Shown one piece after another: positions 48,332 to 56,689 of a DNA stretch of 62,385 nucleotides (position 1 is its first letter; every line of letters starts with the position of its first letter). The notes beneath the pieces are model-generated. The model ran no database searches. It was given only the letters and a program-made list of their open reading frames with translations, and was not told the origin of the DNA. A program made the translations under genes and the position numbers. Source of the stretch: Oscillospiraceae bacterium (GTDB taxonomy: Bacteria; Bacillota; Clostridia; Oscillospirales; Oscillospiraceae); assembly GCA_017501355.1 (NCBI GenBank), contig JAFVXA010000018.1:1-62385 (forward strand). The letters are read 5' to 3'.

Positions 48332-49102
48332 TTATGTGCCCATCAGCTGAAGCATTCCCTGCATCTTGTTCAGCATCTCCAGCTCCATCTGAAGGAAGAA
48401 CTCGCTAAACGGTGCGAGCAGCACAAGCAGAAGCACAAGTCCGATGATGACTTTCAGTTCAATGTTAATGGTAAAGACGTTGATCTGCGGGATCGCCTTC
48501 ATCAGCACACCCATACCGAGCTGCCCCAGCAGCTCTGCCGCGATGATCGGCATACTCATCTTGACCGAAAGGATCACGCAGGAGATGAACAGCTCCAGCA
48601 TCGCCTCGGTCACGGTAGAATGGTTCAGCGTCACCGTGCCAAAGGGGATCAGATCCCCGGAGCTGACAAAGATCCGCATCAGCGTGTGATGTCCGTTTGC
48701 TGCAAAAAACAGCAAAATCATCATGGCGTTGAGAAAGACCGCCGTTACCGAAAGATTCGCCTGAGACCCGGCATCATAGATCTGATTCATGGTCAAGCCC
48801 ATCTGGGTATCGACCACGAGACCTGTCATCTGGGGAATGAAGAGGAAAAACTGCATCACCATGCCCAGCACATAGCCGATCGCCATTTCCAGCAGCAGCC
48901 GCACACCAAAGACCACCGTGCTCGGCGGGGTGGCAACCGTCGCGTGGGTCACAGAGGAAACGAAAAACGCCAGTACCAGAATGAATCCTGTGCGCACGAT
49001 GGTGGGGATCGTGTTTCTGCCAAACAAGGGGTTGAACAGCACAAACCCGCTGACACGTGCCGTAATGTATAGAAATAATGTCAGTTCCTGCCATTCAAAC
49101 AT
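48332..49102 (-). CDS. fliR: Flagellar export apparatus protein FliR
   Basis: A 256-residue integral membrane protein with about six helices and the FliR pattern: an early FVLFNPLFGRNTIPTIVRTG segment (ends FVLFN and IPTIV) and GLVVDTQMGLTMNQIYDAG. With FliP5 and FliQ4 it forms the helical entry pore of the export gate. AAGGTGA precedes the ATG by about 6 nt. Order fliO-fliP-fliQ-fliR-flhB-flhA is canonical. Confidence 0.95.
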   Translation of the reverse strand: MFEWQELTLFLYITARVSGFVLFNPLFGRNTIPTIVRTGFILVLAFFVSSVTHATVATPPSTVVFGVRLLLEMAIGYVLGMVMQFFLFIPQMTGLVVDTQMGLTMNQIYDAGSQANLSVTAVFLNAMMILLFFAANGHHTLMRIFVSSGDLIPFGTVTLNHSTVTEAMLELFISCVILSVKMSMPIIAAELLGQLGMGVLMKAIPQINVFTINIELKVIIGLVLLLVLLAPFSEFFLQMELEMLNKMQGMLQLMGT

Positions 49103-49111
49103 AGCGTCACC

Positions 49112-49372
49112 TTACGATCCGATGAGCAGGAACAGTTCCTTCGTATAATCCTGCAGTGTGGTCATCATCCAGTTTCCGCCGATGAGAAGCACCGCAATGA
49201 TGATCACCAGCTTCAAAACAAAGCCCAGCGTCTGCTCATGAATCTGGGTGACTGCCTGAAAAATTGCCACGATAATACCGATCGCCATACACAGCACCAG
49301 CATCGGGGCACTGAGCTTGATGGCAACTGTCAGCGCATCACGAAGAACCGAGGAAACGACCATAGCATCCAT
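49112..49372 (-). CDS. fliQ: Flagellar export apparatus protein FliQ
   Basis: An 86-residue protein with two membrane helices (about 15-38 and 52-75) separated by the conserved AVTQIHEQTLGFVLK loop. Four copies assemble on the FliP/FliR pore. GGAGGAGAG precedes the ATG. It fits between fliP and fliR with 16-bp and 9-bp gaps. Confidence 0.94.
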   Translation of the reverse strand: MDAMVVSSVLRDALTVAIKLSAPMLVLCMAIGIIVAIFQAVTQIHEQTLGFVLKLVIIIAVLLIGGNWMMTTLQDYTKELFLLIGS

Positions 49373-49388
49373 CTTTTACTCTCCTCCC

Positions 49389-50066
49389 TTATTTGAAGCC
49401 CTGCACCAGTCTGGAGAACAGCAGATCCCAGCCGTTGAGAGAAACAAACAGCAGCAGCTTAAAAGGCATGGAGATCATGGACGGCGGCAGCATGATCATA
49501 CCCATGGACATGAGCGTGGACGAAACCACGATATCAATGAGCATGAAGGGCAGATACAGCAAAAAGCCGATCTCAAACGCCCGCTGCAGCTCGCAGGTCA
49601 TAAATGCCGGAACAATGATGCGGATGGGGAGACTCCGGATGGTCTGAACACTGATGGTCTCAGGCATCTCCACATCTGCCAGATCGCAGAACATTTTCAG
49701 CGTATTGGTCTTGGTGTTGCGGATCATAAAATCCTTCATCGGCACCTGTGCCCGCTCGAAAAACTGTTCCTGCGTGATCTCCTCCGCGACATAGGGATCG
49801 TAAGCTTCCGTCTTGATGGCGTTAAACGTGGGTCCCATGGTGAACAGGGTCAAAAACAGCGCGATGCCGATCAAAACGGTGTTCGGCGGCGTCTGCTGCG
49901 TGCCCATGGCAGTGCGCAGAAAGGAGAAGGAGATGATGTACCGCGTAAAGGACGTGGTCATCACCAGAATGGACGGCAGCAGTGTAATGACCGTGGTCAA
50001 AAACAACACTTCCAGCGTTTGTACGCTTTCGCCGTTAATGTTGATCAAACTGTCAGTCACGCTCAC
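49389..50066 (-). CDS. fliP: Flagellar export apparatus protein FliP
   Basis: 225 residues starting at GTG 50066, 6 nt after GGAGG. Four membrane helices with conserved ILVMTTSFTRYIISFSFLRTAMGTQQTPPN (ends ILVMT and QTPPN), FFERAQVPMKDFM and the C-terminal MGMIMLPPSMISMPFKLLLF. There is no separate Sec signal peptide, unlike enterobacterial FliP; shorter N-termini are common in Firmicutes. FliO assists its assembly; the gene follows fliO by 3 bp. Confidence 0.95.
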   Translation of the reverse strand: MSVTDSLININGESVQTLEVLFLTTVITLLPSILVMTTSFTRYIISFSFLRTAMGTQQTPPNTVLIGIALFLTLFTMGPTFNAIKTEAYDPYVAEEITQEQFFERAQVPMKDFMIRNTKTNTLKMFCDLADVEMPETISVQTIRSLPIRIIVPAFMTCELQRAFEIGFLLYLPFMLIDIVVSSTLMSMGMIMLPPSMISMPFKLLLFVSLNGWDLLFSRLVQGFK

Positions 50067-50069
50067 CGC

Positions 50070-50435
50070 TCACCTCCGCATTTTGTTTTGCAGCAGCGTT
50101 GAAAAGGACTGCTTGCTCGCCGGAACAGCATCCTCCTGTTCCTGTTTCCATTGCTGCACATCTTCCTCACTGAGCTCCGAGAGCATCGAAATATTGTGCT
50201 CCGTCACACCCAGCAAAAAATACCGTGCCGCACATTCCACCACGACAAGGCGCTGCTCTCTCCCCATCGGGATCTGGGCAAGAACGCTCATGTCGCCGTT
50301 CGGCAGCCGACCACCGAAGCCCTGCAGACCGGGTCGCTGGGCGATCTGCTTCGTTGCCCACCAGGCAAGAACCAGAATCGCCGCAATGACCGCCAGCATG
50401 CCAAGGAGAGAGGCCAGCGGATTTCCCTGCAGCAT
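50070..50435 (-). CDS. fliO: FliO/FliZ-type flagellar biosynthesis protein
   Basis: 121 residues. One N-terminal membrane helix (about 8-27, LLGMLAVIAAILVLAWWA) is followed by a cytoplasmic domain with the FliO-like GDMSVLAQIPMGREQRLVVVECAARYFLLGV segment (here ends GDMSV and YFLLGV). FliO stabilises FliP during gate assembly. It starts 6 bp after cheY with no clear Shine-Dalgarno, so it depends on cheY translation. The family is divergent; position supports the name. Confidence 0.88.
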   Translation of the reverse strand: MLQGNPLASLLGMLAVIAAILVLAWWATKQIAQRPGLQGFGGRLPNGDMSVLAQIPMGREQRLVVVECAARYFLLGVTEHNISMLSELSEEDVQQWKQEQEDAVPASKQSFSTLLQNKMRR

Positions 50436-50441
50436 AAGCGC

Positions 50442-50810
50442 TTAGGGATTGCCGAGGATGGTGGAAACGGTCTTGAGAATACGGTCAGGCTTGAAGGGCT
50501 TGACGATAAAGTCCTTTGCGCCGCTGCGGACCGCATCCATAACCATGCTTTCCTGACCCATTGCAGAGCACATCACCACGTTTGCGTTGGGATCCTTGGC
50601 GCGGATTGCCTTCAGCGCCTCCAGACCGTCCATGTTGGGCATGGTGATGTCCATGATCACCAGATCGGGAGCGAGCTCGCCGTACTTTTCCACAGCGTCA
50701 GCGCCGTCCACCGCTTCGTACACATCGGTATAACCTGCCTTGGTCAGGGTATCCTTGACCATCTTGCGCATGAATGCAGCGTCGTCAACCGTCAGAATCT
50801 TCTTAGCCAT
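50442..50810 (-). CDS. cheY: Chemotaxis response regulator CheY
   Basis: A 122-residue single receiver with Asp9-Asp10, phospho-acceptor Asp54 (IMDITMPNMDG), switch Ser82 (CSAMGQ) and Lys104 (VKPF). It is encoded between fliY and fliO, the standard Firmicute place for CheY. CheA phosphorylates it, CheC and FliY dephosphorylate it, and CheY-P binds the LSQ-type peptides of FliM and, presumably, FliY. GGAAGG lies about 9 nt upstream. The 66-bp A/T-rich gap before it is the widest break in this part of the operon. Confidence 0.95.
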   Translation of the reverse strand: MAKKILTVDDAAFMRKMVKDTLTKAGYTDVYEAVDGADAVEKYGELAPDLVIMDITMPNMDGLEALKAIRAKDPNANVVMCSAMGQESMVMDAVRSGAKDFIVKPFKPDRILKTVSTILGNP

Positions 50811-50876
50811 ATCAATTAACCTTCCTTTTTTGTACTTTTTGTACTGTTAGATGTTATATTTTTTGGTTTATCAACC

Positions 50877-52286
50877 TTATTTTTTCAGATCGCTCAGTTC
50901 CAGCTTTTCGCCCTGTACGATTTCGGTAATACGGACACCGAAGTTATCGTCAATAACGACCACATCGCCTCTTGCAATGCACTTGCCGTTAACGAACAGA
51001 TCCACCTGATCGCCTGCCAGCTTGTCGAGCACCACCAGAGAACCCTTTGCAAAGCTCAGAATATCCTGCACCTTGCGTCTGGTGCGTCCGATCTCCACCG
51101 TCACCTGCAGAGGCACTTCCATGATCAGATCCAGATTCTCACTCTGCTCCTTGCTGAGGTTTGCCGCGGGATTCATCTCGGGCATGGCAAGGGGCTTCGT
51201 AGCAATGACCTTGGGCTCTGCCGCGGGAGTGACCTGCGCGGGGGGAGCGGGAGGATAGGGCGGATAGTACATGGGAGGATACGGCATATAGCCATAGGGA
51301 TTGCCCTCCGGCATCGGCGGATAGCCGGGCGCGGGAGCGGGCTGTGCCGCAGGTGCGGGAGCAGGTGCCGCCATCCCTGCCATCATGCGCTCGATGTCCT
51401 CCTGGCTCATCTTTTTCTCACCGCCGGAAGCGGGCGCAGGAGCGGGTGCCGGAGCGGGAGCAGGTGCGGGGGCAGAACCTGCCATGCCTGCCATCATGCG
51501 CTCGATGTCCTCCTGGCTCATCTTCTTCTCGCCGCCGGAAGCGGGTGCAGGTGCGGGAGCAGGCGCGGGTGCGCTCTCAGCTGCCATACCTGCCATCATG
51601 CGCTCAATATCTTCCTGGCTCATCTTCTTCTCGCCGCCGGAAGCAGGTGCAGGCGTCGGTGCAGGTGCGGGTGTGGGCTCTTCCTCCACAGTCTCAAGAC
51701 CGAGACCTTTCAGCAGATCCTTGGCAAGAGATACGCTCATAACGTTCATAAACTCGCTTTCCAGCGCATTTTCAATACGCAGGGAGAAGCGGACTGCCAC
51801 CACATTATCTTCATCCTGAGGGAAGTGCTCCCGCTTGAACTCCTCCACATTTTCCAGCTCGAATGCCTCGGGCGTGGAGATGTTGACGGGGAAGCCGAGG
51901 AAGTCAGACATAGCGGTTGCCGCAGCGCCCATCATCTGGTTCATCACTTCGCACACGCAGCTGATGGTCAGTTCGTTGAGCTCAAACTCTTCCTCGGGGC
52001 TTTCCGTGCCCATGAGGATATCCACGATCACCTTCACGTCACTGCGGCGCAGCAGCATAATGTTGCAGCCGTCAAGACCTTCCACATAGCGGATCGCGAC
52101 ACCCATGGCAGGCTCCAGATTGCCGATCTCAAAATTCGCAACCTCGATCACTGAAACCTTCGGCGTGGTAATATCAACGCGGTGCTCCAGCATATTGGAA
52201 ACTGCCGTTGCGGAAGAACCAAGGCTGATATTCATCATCTCACCGAGGGCATCAATTTCCATCGGGTTAAACAATTCAATTGCCAT
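50877..52286 (-). CDS. fliY: Flagellar motor switch phosphatase FliY, three CheY-docking-like repeats
   Basis: 469 residues from the ATG at 52286; a GTG at 52295 adds three residues but has only 3 nt to AAAGGAG. A CheC-like phosphatase domain (about 1-200) has both E-x-x-N sites intact (EMMN near 16-19, EVMN near 113-116). A Pro/Ala linker (205-375) follows, then the FliN C-terminal domain (SPOA; about 385-469, IMEVPLQVTVEIGRT). In Bacillus the CheY-P docking peptide is at the FliY N-terminus. Here it is missing there; the linker instead carries MSQEDIERMM three times (about 222-231, 256-265, 293-302). The C-ring position is as for FliN. Confidence 0.94.
   Translation of the reverse strand: MAIELFNPMEIDALGEMMNISLGSSATAVSNMLEHRVDITTPKVSVIEVANFEIGNLEPAMGVAIRYVEGLDGCNIMLLRRSDVKVIVDILMGTESPEEEFELNELTISCVCEVMNQMMGAAATAMSDFLGFPVNISTPEAFELENVEEFKREHFPQDEDNVVAVRFSLRIENALESEFMNVMSVSLAKDLLKGLGLETVEEEPTPAPAPTPAPASGGEKKMSQEDIERMMAGMAAESAPAPAPAPAPASGGEKKMSQEDIERMMAGMAGSAPAPAPAPAPAPAPASGGEKKMSQEDIERMMAGMAAPAPAPAAQPAPAPGYPPMPEGNPYGYMPYPPMYYPPYPPAPPAQVTPAAEPKVIATKPLAMPEMNPAANLSKEQSENLDLIMEVPLQVTVEIGRTRRKVQDILSFAKGSLVVLDKLAGDQVDLFVNGKCIARGDVVVIDDNFGVRITEIVQGEKLELSDLKK
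51369..51644 (-). repeat. Three near-identical 63-nt units in the fliY linker
   Basis: Three in-frame copies of a 21-codon unit (A-S-G-G-E-K-K-M-S-Q-E-D-I-E-R-M-M-A-G-M-A) at about 51369-51431, 51480-51542 and 51582-51644, separated by Ala-Pro spacers. Protein identity is complete; synonymous differences are few and lie mainly in the copy nearest the CheC-like domain. Confidence 0.93.
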
Positions 52287-52303
52287 CCTGTCCACTCACT
52301 CCT

Positions 52304-53302
52304 TTATTCCGCCTGATCATAGATCGCATCTATTTTGACGGCCAAATTTTTCTTGTGAACGCCAATCCTTCCGGAGAACCAGCGGTATCCGCCGATCTCC
52401 AGATGGATCGGGGCATCTTTCGACTTACCGATGTCGATCACATCACCCACATTCAGATGATACACATCGGAGAGGGTCAGCGTCGTGCCGCCAAGCTGCG
52501 CCACGACCTCCAGACTACTGTCACGGAGCTGATCAAAGATCTCATCCGCCTTATTCTCCGCAGCCGCGCGGCGGGTGGGATTGTTCCGGTTCATTTCCGT
52601 GAAAATCGTCATCAGGATCTCACCCGGCAGGCAAATGCTCATGCGTCCCTCGACGTTGGCAAGCTTGAGCTTCATGTCGATGATCACCACCGTCTCATCG
52701 AGACCCACGATCTGGCTCATGGTAGGATTGACATCCGTGTGGCTGTAGGTAAAGCGAACCGGCATATAGTTCTCCCAGCTGCTGCCCATCACAGAGATCA
52801 GATCCTCCACGATGTCCTCATACAGCTTCAGTTCCAGATCGGTATAGTTATAATCCGATTTGTGGGAGTAGCTGTCCACCGTACCTTCGCCGCCCATCAG
52901 GCGATCCATCATGCTCAGCGCTGTGGTGGTGCCGATATAAACCATCGCCGGGATCTCGTGCAGCTTGTCTTTGACATACACATCCATGATCGCCAGCACA
53001 TCGCCTTCCGTCAGCGCATTGGCGAACTCATAGTAGTGCTGCTCCTCCACGCTTTCCACCGAGATCTCGCAGTTGGTACGAAGTCTGCCGTTGAGACGGG
53101 AGTTGATGATACGGCTATAGTTTTCATAGATGCCACTCAGCATCTTGATTCTGTCCTTGGTAAACTTTCTGGGACTGTTGAAATCGTATTTCTTATACTT
53201 CTGCTCCGGCGTCTGCTCGGCAGGACTGTTCAGATCCTTCTCGCCGCTGCGGACCGCATTGAGCAAAGCATCAATTTGGCTTTGTGACAATTTTTCTGCC
53301 AT
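52304..53302 (-). CDS. fliM: Flagellar motor switch protein FliM
   Basis: 332 residues. The N-terminal CheY-P binding peptide is canonical (LSQSQIDALLNA, residues 5-16), followed by the middle CheC-like domain that contacts FliG (YRDV-type; here LMGGEGTVDSY region) and the C-terminal SPOA domain (about 255-332). It forms the wall of the C-ring and transmits CheY-P binding into rotation reversal. AGGGAGG precedes the ATG. fliL, which usually precedes fliM, is absent; motB lies 48 bp upstream. Confidence 0.95.
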   Translation of the reverse strand: MAEKLSQSQIDALLNAVRSGEKDLNSPAEQTPEQKYKKYDFNSPRKFTKDRIKMLSGIYENYSRIINSRLNGRLRTNCEISVESVEEQHYYEFANALTEGDVLAIMDVYVKDKLHEIPAMVYIGTTTALSMMDRLMGGEGTVDSYSHKSDYNYTDLELKLYEDIVEDLISVMGSSWENYMPVRFTYSHTDVNPTMSQIVGLDETVVIIDMKLKLANVEGRMSICLPGEILMTIFTEMNRNNPTRRAAAENKADEIFDQLRDSSLEVVAQLGGTTLTLSDVYHLNVGDVIDIGKSKDAPIHLEIGGYRWFSGRIGVHKKNLAVKIDAIYDQAE

Positions 53303-53350
53303 ATATACCTCCCTGCTTACTGCCCGGAGCGCAGGCTAAAACACACACAT

Positions 53351-54136
53351 TCATTCCTCATCGGCTGCAACCTCATATCCGGTAATGCCGCTTTGCAGTT
53401 CCTGCTCCAGATTGCGGCCGCTGACGATCATTTCCACGCGGCGGTTCTTGGCTCTGCCCTCCGCCGTGTCGTTGCTGGCGATTGGTCTCCACTGACCGAT
53501 GCCCTCGCTGATCAGACGGGCAGGCTCCACATCGCTGTGCTCCTGCACATAGATAATCACGTTGGTGGCACGGTCACTGGAAAGAGTTCTGTCCACCTGC
53601 ACGCTGTTGGGGCGGGACGGATTTGCCTGTGCCGTGTGTCCCAGCACGCGCACCTCATCGATCGCCTCGGAAGCTTCACTGAGCATATCGCAGACACTCT
53701 GCAAAACAGGATATGCTTCCTTTCTCAGAACAGCGCTGTCTCCGTCAAAGAACACAGACTGGTTGAAGGAGATAAATACCTTGCCGTCACCCTCCGTCAC
53801 AGAGATCGTACTCTCAGAGACTGTTTCCGCGATGAAATCCTTCATAGCTGCAGCGAGGTTTTCCATCTGCAGCTGGATGTCTTCCTGCGTGATCTCTTCG
53901 CCTTCAGGCATGACACCACCGGCATTATCACTGTCGGCACTGGGACCCTCACCGCCCGGAGTCGCGTGCAATTCAAGCACTGCATCGGGGTTAAAGCTCA
54001 TAACCAAGGCCTTCCAGTTTTCTTCACTGATGGTAGACATGGAGTACAGCAGCACGAAGAAGCACAGCAGCAGCGTGACCATGTCACCGTATGTATCCAT
54101 CCAGTTGGCGCCGCCACCGCCGCCCTTTTTCTTCAT
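53351..54136 (-). CDS. motB: Flagellar stator protein MotB
   Basis: 261 residues from the ATG at 54136; a TTG at 54142 is the alternative. One membrane helix (about 17-38) carries the proton-binding Asp18 in YGDMVTLLLCFFVLLYS. A long Glu/Gly linker (about 60-115) leads to an OmpA-like peptidoglycan-binding domain (about 125-240) with VLGHTAQANPS and SDRATNVIIYV and NRRVEMIV motifs. It couples ion flow to torque with MotA and anchors to the wall. The linker is longer than in Bacillus. It follows motA by 47 bp. Confidence 0.94.
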   Translation of the reverse strand: MKKKGGGGGANWMDTYGDMVTLLLCFFVLLYSMSTISEENWKALVMSFNPDAVLELHATPGGEGPSADSDNAGGVMPEGEEITQEDIQLQMENLAAAMKDFIAETVSESTISVTEGDGKVFISFNQSVFFDGDSAVLRKEAYPVLQSVCDMLSEASEAIDEVRVLGHTAQANPSRPNSVQVDRTLSSDRATNVIIYVQEHSDVEPARLISEGIGQWRPIASNDTAEGRAKNRRVEMIVSGRNLEQELQSGITGYEVAADEE

Positions 54137-54183
54137 TTTCAAGCCTGTTCACCTGCCTGTTACAATCATAGGTTTATGCGGTA

Positions 54184-55050
54184 TCATTCCGCTGCGTCGC
54201 CGCCTTTATTCTTTTTCTTCTTGCCCTTCTTACCGCCGCCATCACGCTGATAGCCGGAAAGGAAGGTCATCAGACGTTCCCGCAGGAACTTGGGGTTTTC
54301 GCCTGCCTGAATGGACATAACGCCCTCGACGATGATCATCTTGCAGAGGACCTCCTCCTCATCGCGGATACGCAGCAGGTTCGCAATGGGACCGAAGATC
54401 ATGTGCGCCATGATACAGCCGTACAGGGTGGTGATCAGTGCGGTACCCATATCGGAACCGAGGTTGCCGGCGCCGCCCTCAAGGTTCATGCCCTTGAGCA
54501 TATTCACCAGACCCACCAGCGTACCGACCATACCGAAGGCGGGTGCCACTGCACCTGCCTTATCGTACATTCCGGCTGCACTGTCATGTCTTGCAGACAT
54601 GGTCTCAATATCGTTTTCCAGAATGTTCCTGACCTTGTCCGCATCGTAAGCGTCCACGATCAGCATAATTGCCTGCTTGAAGAAAGGATCGCTCTGTTGG
54701 CTGGCACGCTCTTCCAAAGACAGCAGACCGTCTTTTCTTGCGATCTGTGCCAGATCCACCAGCTGATCGATGTAAAATTCGGGGTCATAAGAACTGCCCT
54801 GAATGATGAGCTTCATGTGAGAAACCACATCTTTCAGCATACTGCCCGGGAAACTCGCCACCACGACGAATATCGTACAACCAATGGTAATGAAGATACT
54901 CGCCGGGTCAAAGAAGTTCTTCAGATTTTCAAATTTGATCTGAACCGGTGGCGATGCCGCAAAGTCCACCTTCGACACCATGCCCACCAGACACACTGCA
55001 ATTGCGCCTACGATACCAATGATATAGTTAATATTGATCTTTGGCTTCAT
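54184..55050 (-). CDS. motA: Flagellar stator protein MotA
   Basis: A 288-residue MotA with four membrane helices and the conserved cytoplasmic loop that meets FliG (RHDSAAGMYDKAGAVAPAFGMVGTLVGLV region; ends RHDSA and VGTLVG). The C-terminus is Lys-rich (GGKKGKKKKNKGG). GGAGGAAAG precedes the ATG. It is a likely target of the PilZ protein at 13758-14363 if that is a YcgR-type brake (inference). Ion type cannot be read with certainty. Confidence 0.94.
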   Translation of the reverse strand: MKPKININYIIGIVGAIAVCLVGMVSKVDFAASPPVQIKFENLKNFFDPASIFITIGCTIFVVVASFPGSMLKDVVSHMKLIIQGSSYDPEFYIDQLVDLAQIARKDGLLSLEERASQQSDPFFKQAIMLIVDAYDADKVRNILENDIETMSARHDSAAGMYDKAGAVAPAFGMVGTLVGLVNMLKGMNLEGGAGNLGSDMGTALITTLYGCIMAHMIFGPIANLLRIRDEEEVLCKMIIVEGVMSIQAGENPKFLRERLMTFLSGYQRDGGGKKGKKKKNKGGDAAE

Positions 55051-55099
55051 TTTTTACTTTCCTCCATCAGAGCCGGAACGGTCTCTTAGGTTTTTTATA

Positions 55100-55318
55100 T
55101 CAGCAACGCTTGTCCACCACCGCGATCTCCCGGTAGATATCCCGAACCTTAGCGCTGTATTCTGCGATTTTATTGACAACTTCCTCCGCGCTTTCCGTTA
55201 CGAGATAAAATTCGCGATTGACCATCACGATCTTGGTCTCGGGGATCATCTCAATGCTCTGGATCTGTTGATGATTCAGCAAAATCTGATCGCCATTGCG
55301 TTTCGTCACAAGGATCAT
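55100..55318 (-). CDS. flbD: FlbD family flagellar protein
   Basis: A 72-residue protein of the small FlbD family found between flgE and motA in Firmicutes and spirochaetes: ILVTKRNGDQILLN, IQSIEMIPETKI and a C-terminal helix. Its role is unknown but it is conserved in position. GGAGGAAC precedes the ATG by about 5 nt. It should not be confused with the unrelated response regulator FlbD of Caulobacter. Confidence 0.92.
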   Translation of the reverse strand: MILVTKRNGDQILLNHQQIQSIEMIPETKIVMVNREFYLVTESAEEVVNKIAEYSAKVRDIYREIAVVDKRC

Positions 55319-55336
55319 ACGTTCCTCCTGTCAGAC

Positions 55337-55367
55337 TGCGGGGACACGGGGCACCCGTGCCCCCGCA
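55337..55367 (-). other. GC-rich intercistronic hairpin between flgE and flbD
   Basis: A 14-bp stem with one mismatch (55337-55350 with 55354-55367, loop GCA) has no T run on either strand, so it is not a terminator. It may stabilise or process the mRNA between hook and stator genes. Confidence 0.6.
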
Positions 55368-55407
55368 GAATCGCCGCTACTATATTTATATTATGTTATG
55401 CTGCGCA

Positions 55408-56595
55408 TCAGCGCTTCATGTTCACCAGCTCTTCCAGCATGGCATCGGTCACCGTGATGATACGGGTATTTGCCTGATAGCCGCGCTGGGTGGTGATCAT
55501 CTCCGCGATCTCGTTTGCGAGGTCCACATTGGAGCCTTCCAGACCGCCGGTCATCAGATTGGTACCGCCGGCACTGCCGATCGCCATCTTGTCAGACAGC
55601 TGGATCGCATCTTCACCTTCGCCGTTCAGCGCATCAGCAGGAATACGGCTCTTGTTGACATAGCTCAACCCCAGGTCTGCTGCCACGCCGCCCAGTAGGG
55701 ACACCTGCAGATCGCCTGCACCGGAACCGGCAGTGTAATAGAAGCCGCCCGCATGGGTCAGACCGTTGGGGTTGGTCACGTTGCCGATGGCAACATAGCC
55801 GATGGTGATCAGTTCATCGGTATCCTTGGTGGTACCGGTGATGGCACCGGTCTCTGCATCGATGGAGACGCTGTCGAGCTGCGCAAAGGGCAGTTCAACC
55901 TTCTCGGCTGCATCGTCATCTGCTGCATTGCCATTTTCGTCCACGCCATCCAGTGCGGGATCATAATCGCGCAGCGGGATTGCTGCGGCATTTTCATCCT
56001 GTGCCTGAGGGTCGGTATCGACAGGATAACGGATTGCATAGATCTCATTTCCGTTTTCGTCCAGCACCTTCTCCATTCTGGGCAAACGGATAGGAACGAG
56101 CTGGTCAGAGATCTTGGGCTTGCCGCCCTCGATTCCAGTGCACAGGAAACCATACACCACACCGCCGCTGCCGTCGCTGAGGTAACCGTCAGCCTTGAAG
56201 GAGAAGTCACCCACGCGGGTCAGGTTCAGTGCCTTGGTGCTTTCGGGATTCTCGGGATCGATGTAATTTGCGGTATCCTTGTCGCCCACCATGAAGAAAC
56301 CGTCGCCGTAGATCATGCAGTCAGTGGAGGTGCCGGGGGCAAAGCTGCCGGTGGCCATATTCAGGTCAATGCTGCTGACCTGAGAGCCGTAACCGATCTG
56401 GGAAGGATTTCTGCCGGCAGTGGTGGAAGTGCCGTCACTGCCGCTGGAATACATGCTATACATAGCGTCCTTGAAGATGGTTCTCTGACTCTTATAGCCG
56501 TTGGTGTTCACGTTTGCGATGTTATTACCGATGACGCTCATTTTGGTCATGTGGGTCTTGAGACCCGCAATTGCAGCGTACATAGCTCCAGTCAT
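55408..56595 (-). CDS. flgE: Flagellar hook protein FlgE
   Basis: 395 residues from the ATG at 56593-56595 (MTGAMYAAIAGLKTHM); AAAGGAG is 10 nt upstream, and the frame upstream to 56667 is rejected. N-terminal motif GNNIANVNTNGYKSQR, central DCMIYGDGFFMV and C-terminal SNVDLANEIAEMITTQRGYQANTR, all typical of FlgE. It polymerises into the hook under FlgD, with length set by FliK. Hook D1/D2 domains fill about 130-330. Confidence 0.93.
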   Translation of the reverse strand: MTGAMYAAIAGLKTHMTKMSVIGNNIANVNTNGYKSQRTIFKDAMYSMYSSGSDGTSTTAGRNPSQIGYGSQVSSIDLNMATGSFAPGTSTDCMIYGDGFFMVGDKDTANYIDPENPESTKALNLTRVGDFSFKADGYLSDGSGGVVYGFLCTGIEGGKPKISDQLVPIRLPRMEKVLDENGNEIYAIRYPVDTDPQAQDENAAAIPLRDYDPALDGVDENGNAADDDAAEKVELPFAQLDSVSIDAETGAITGTTKDTDELITIGYVAIGNVTNPNGLTHAGGFYYTAGSGAGDLQVSLLGGVAADLGLSYVNKSRIPADALNGEGEDAIQLSDKMAIGSAGGTNLMTGGLEGSNVDLANEIAEMITTQRGYQANTRIITVTDAMLEELVNMKR

Positions 56596-56689
56596 GTAAC
56601 TAAGCTCCTTTCGATTTTGGCGCCGCCGGGATCTCATCATTCGGATGAGACCCCATAGCCTCCGCAACCGGTCCTGCTATCTGTAGCGT

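Noticed and set aside
51369-51644. fliY repeats as an assembly duplication or CRISPR-like array
   Set aside because: The repeats stay in frame, have different spacers and synonymous changes, and are only three. They are protein repeats.
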